This document shows positions 5,674-5,788 of a DNA stretch of 5,788 bases, piece after piece. Position 1 is the stretch's first letter. Every line of letters starts with the position of its first letter. A program made the translations under genes and the position numbers. The notes beneath the pieces were generated by a model. It saw nothing but the letters and a program-made list of their open reading frames with translations. It had not been told where the DNA came from and ran no database searches. Source of the stretch: Oscillospiraceae bacterium (GTDB lineage Bacteria; Bacillota; Clostridia; Oscillospirales; Oscillospiraceae); contig JAEETR010000086.1 in NCBI GenBank assembly GCA_016286595.1, forward strand, positions 1 to 5,788, written 5' to 3'.

Positions 5674-5788
5674 ATGGATGTTACTGTCATCTGCGTAGGC
5701 AGGCTGAAGGAGAAGTTCTATCAGCAGGCCGCCGACGAGTACGTTAAACGGCTGGGGGCCTGGTGCCGGGTCACGGTGCGGGAATTGA
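5674..5788 (+). CDS. rlmH: RlmH, 23S rRNA (pseudouridine1915-N3)-methyltransferase, N-terminal part
   Basis: RlmH is a small SPOUT-class methyltransferase that uses S-adenosylmethionine to methylate pseudouridine 1915 in helix 69 of 23S rRNA on assembled 70S ribosomes. Only the first 38 codons of about 159 are inside the window; the right edge cuts the gene. The visible residues begin MDVTVICVGRLKEKFYQQAA and continue DEYVKRLGAW, matching the family opening (M-x-I-T-I-I-x-V-G-K-L-K-E-K-Y, then an E-Y-x-K-R-L segment). The C-terminal knot with the cofactor site is not visible. The ATG at 5674 agrees with the usual N terminus, but the only purine-rich sequence, GAAGAG, directly abuts it, so the ribosome site is weak. 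The gene follows murA by 48 bases in the same direction, with a hairpin between them. The family call rests on the N terminus only. Confidence 0.88.
   Translation, partial: MDVTVICVGRLKEKFYQQAADEYVKRLGAWCRVTVREL

Overview
The window looks like core chromosomal DNA from a GC-rich member of the Firmicutes, most likely class Clostridia and perhaps a gut Oscillospirales-type organism. This is inferred from the base composition (about 60% GC by eye), strong GGAGG-type ribosome sites, AT-rich sigma-A-like promoters, frequent ATA (Ile) and AGG/AGA (Arg) codons despite the high GC, and the gene content: a Firmicutes-style alanine dehydrogenase, a 'zinc ribbon + membrane anchor' protein and a MurA followed by RlmH. 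No RNA gene, insertion sequence, CRISPR array or phage gene was seen.

Layout: (1) 1-437, the C-terminal part of alanine dehydrogenase, cut by the left edge. (2) 487-2583, a 698-residue protein with an N-terminal double-CxxC zinc ribbon, a Pro/Ala-rich linker, one membrane helix and a large acidic repeat domain predicted to lie outside the membrane. (3) 2594-2624, a strong, nearly symmetrical terminator hairpin that should serve both this gene and the converging nitroreductase. (4) 2636-3166, a small FMN nitroreductase on the minus strand. (5) 3167-3290, a compact divergent control region with back-to-back promoters whose -10 boxes overlap. (6) 3291-4187, a PflX-like (COG1313-type) radical SAM protein. 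(7) 4188-4323, a promoter and a roughly 80-base leader with a series of possible hairpins. (8) 4324-5625, murA with a TTG start, all main catalytic residues present. (9) 5637-5657, a hairpin without a U tract. (10) 5674-5788, the first 38 codons of rlmH, cut by the right edge.

The genes do not form one pathway. Alanine dehydrogenase links alanine and pyruvate metabolism, MurA commits UDP-GlcNAc to peptidoglycan, RlmH modifies the ribosome, and the nitroreductase and radical SAM protein are redox enzymes with unknown substrates. The least understood items are the membrane-anchored repeat protein with its aromatic/acidic insert, and the divergent promoter region between the nitroreductase and the radical SAM gene. 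I found no convincing evidence of an entirely new multi-gene system. Several long open frames on the strand opposite the real genes are in-phase shadows caused by codon use.
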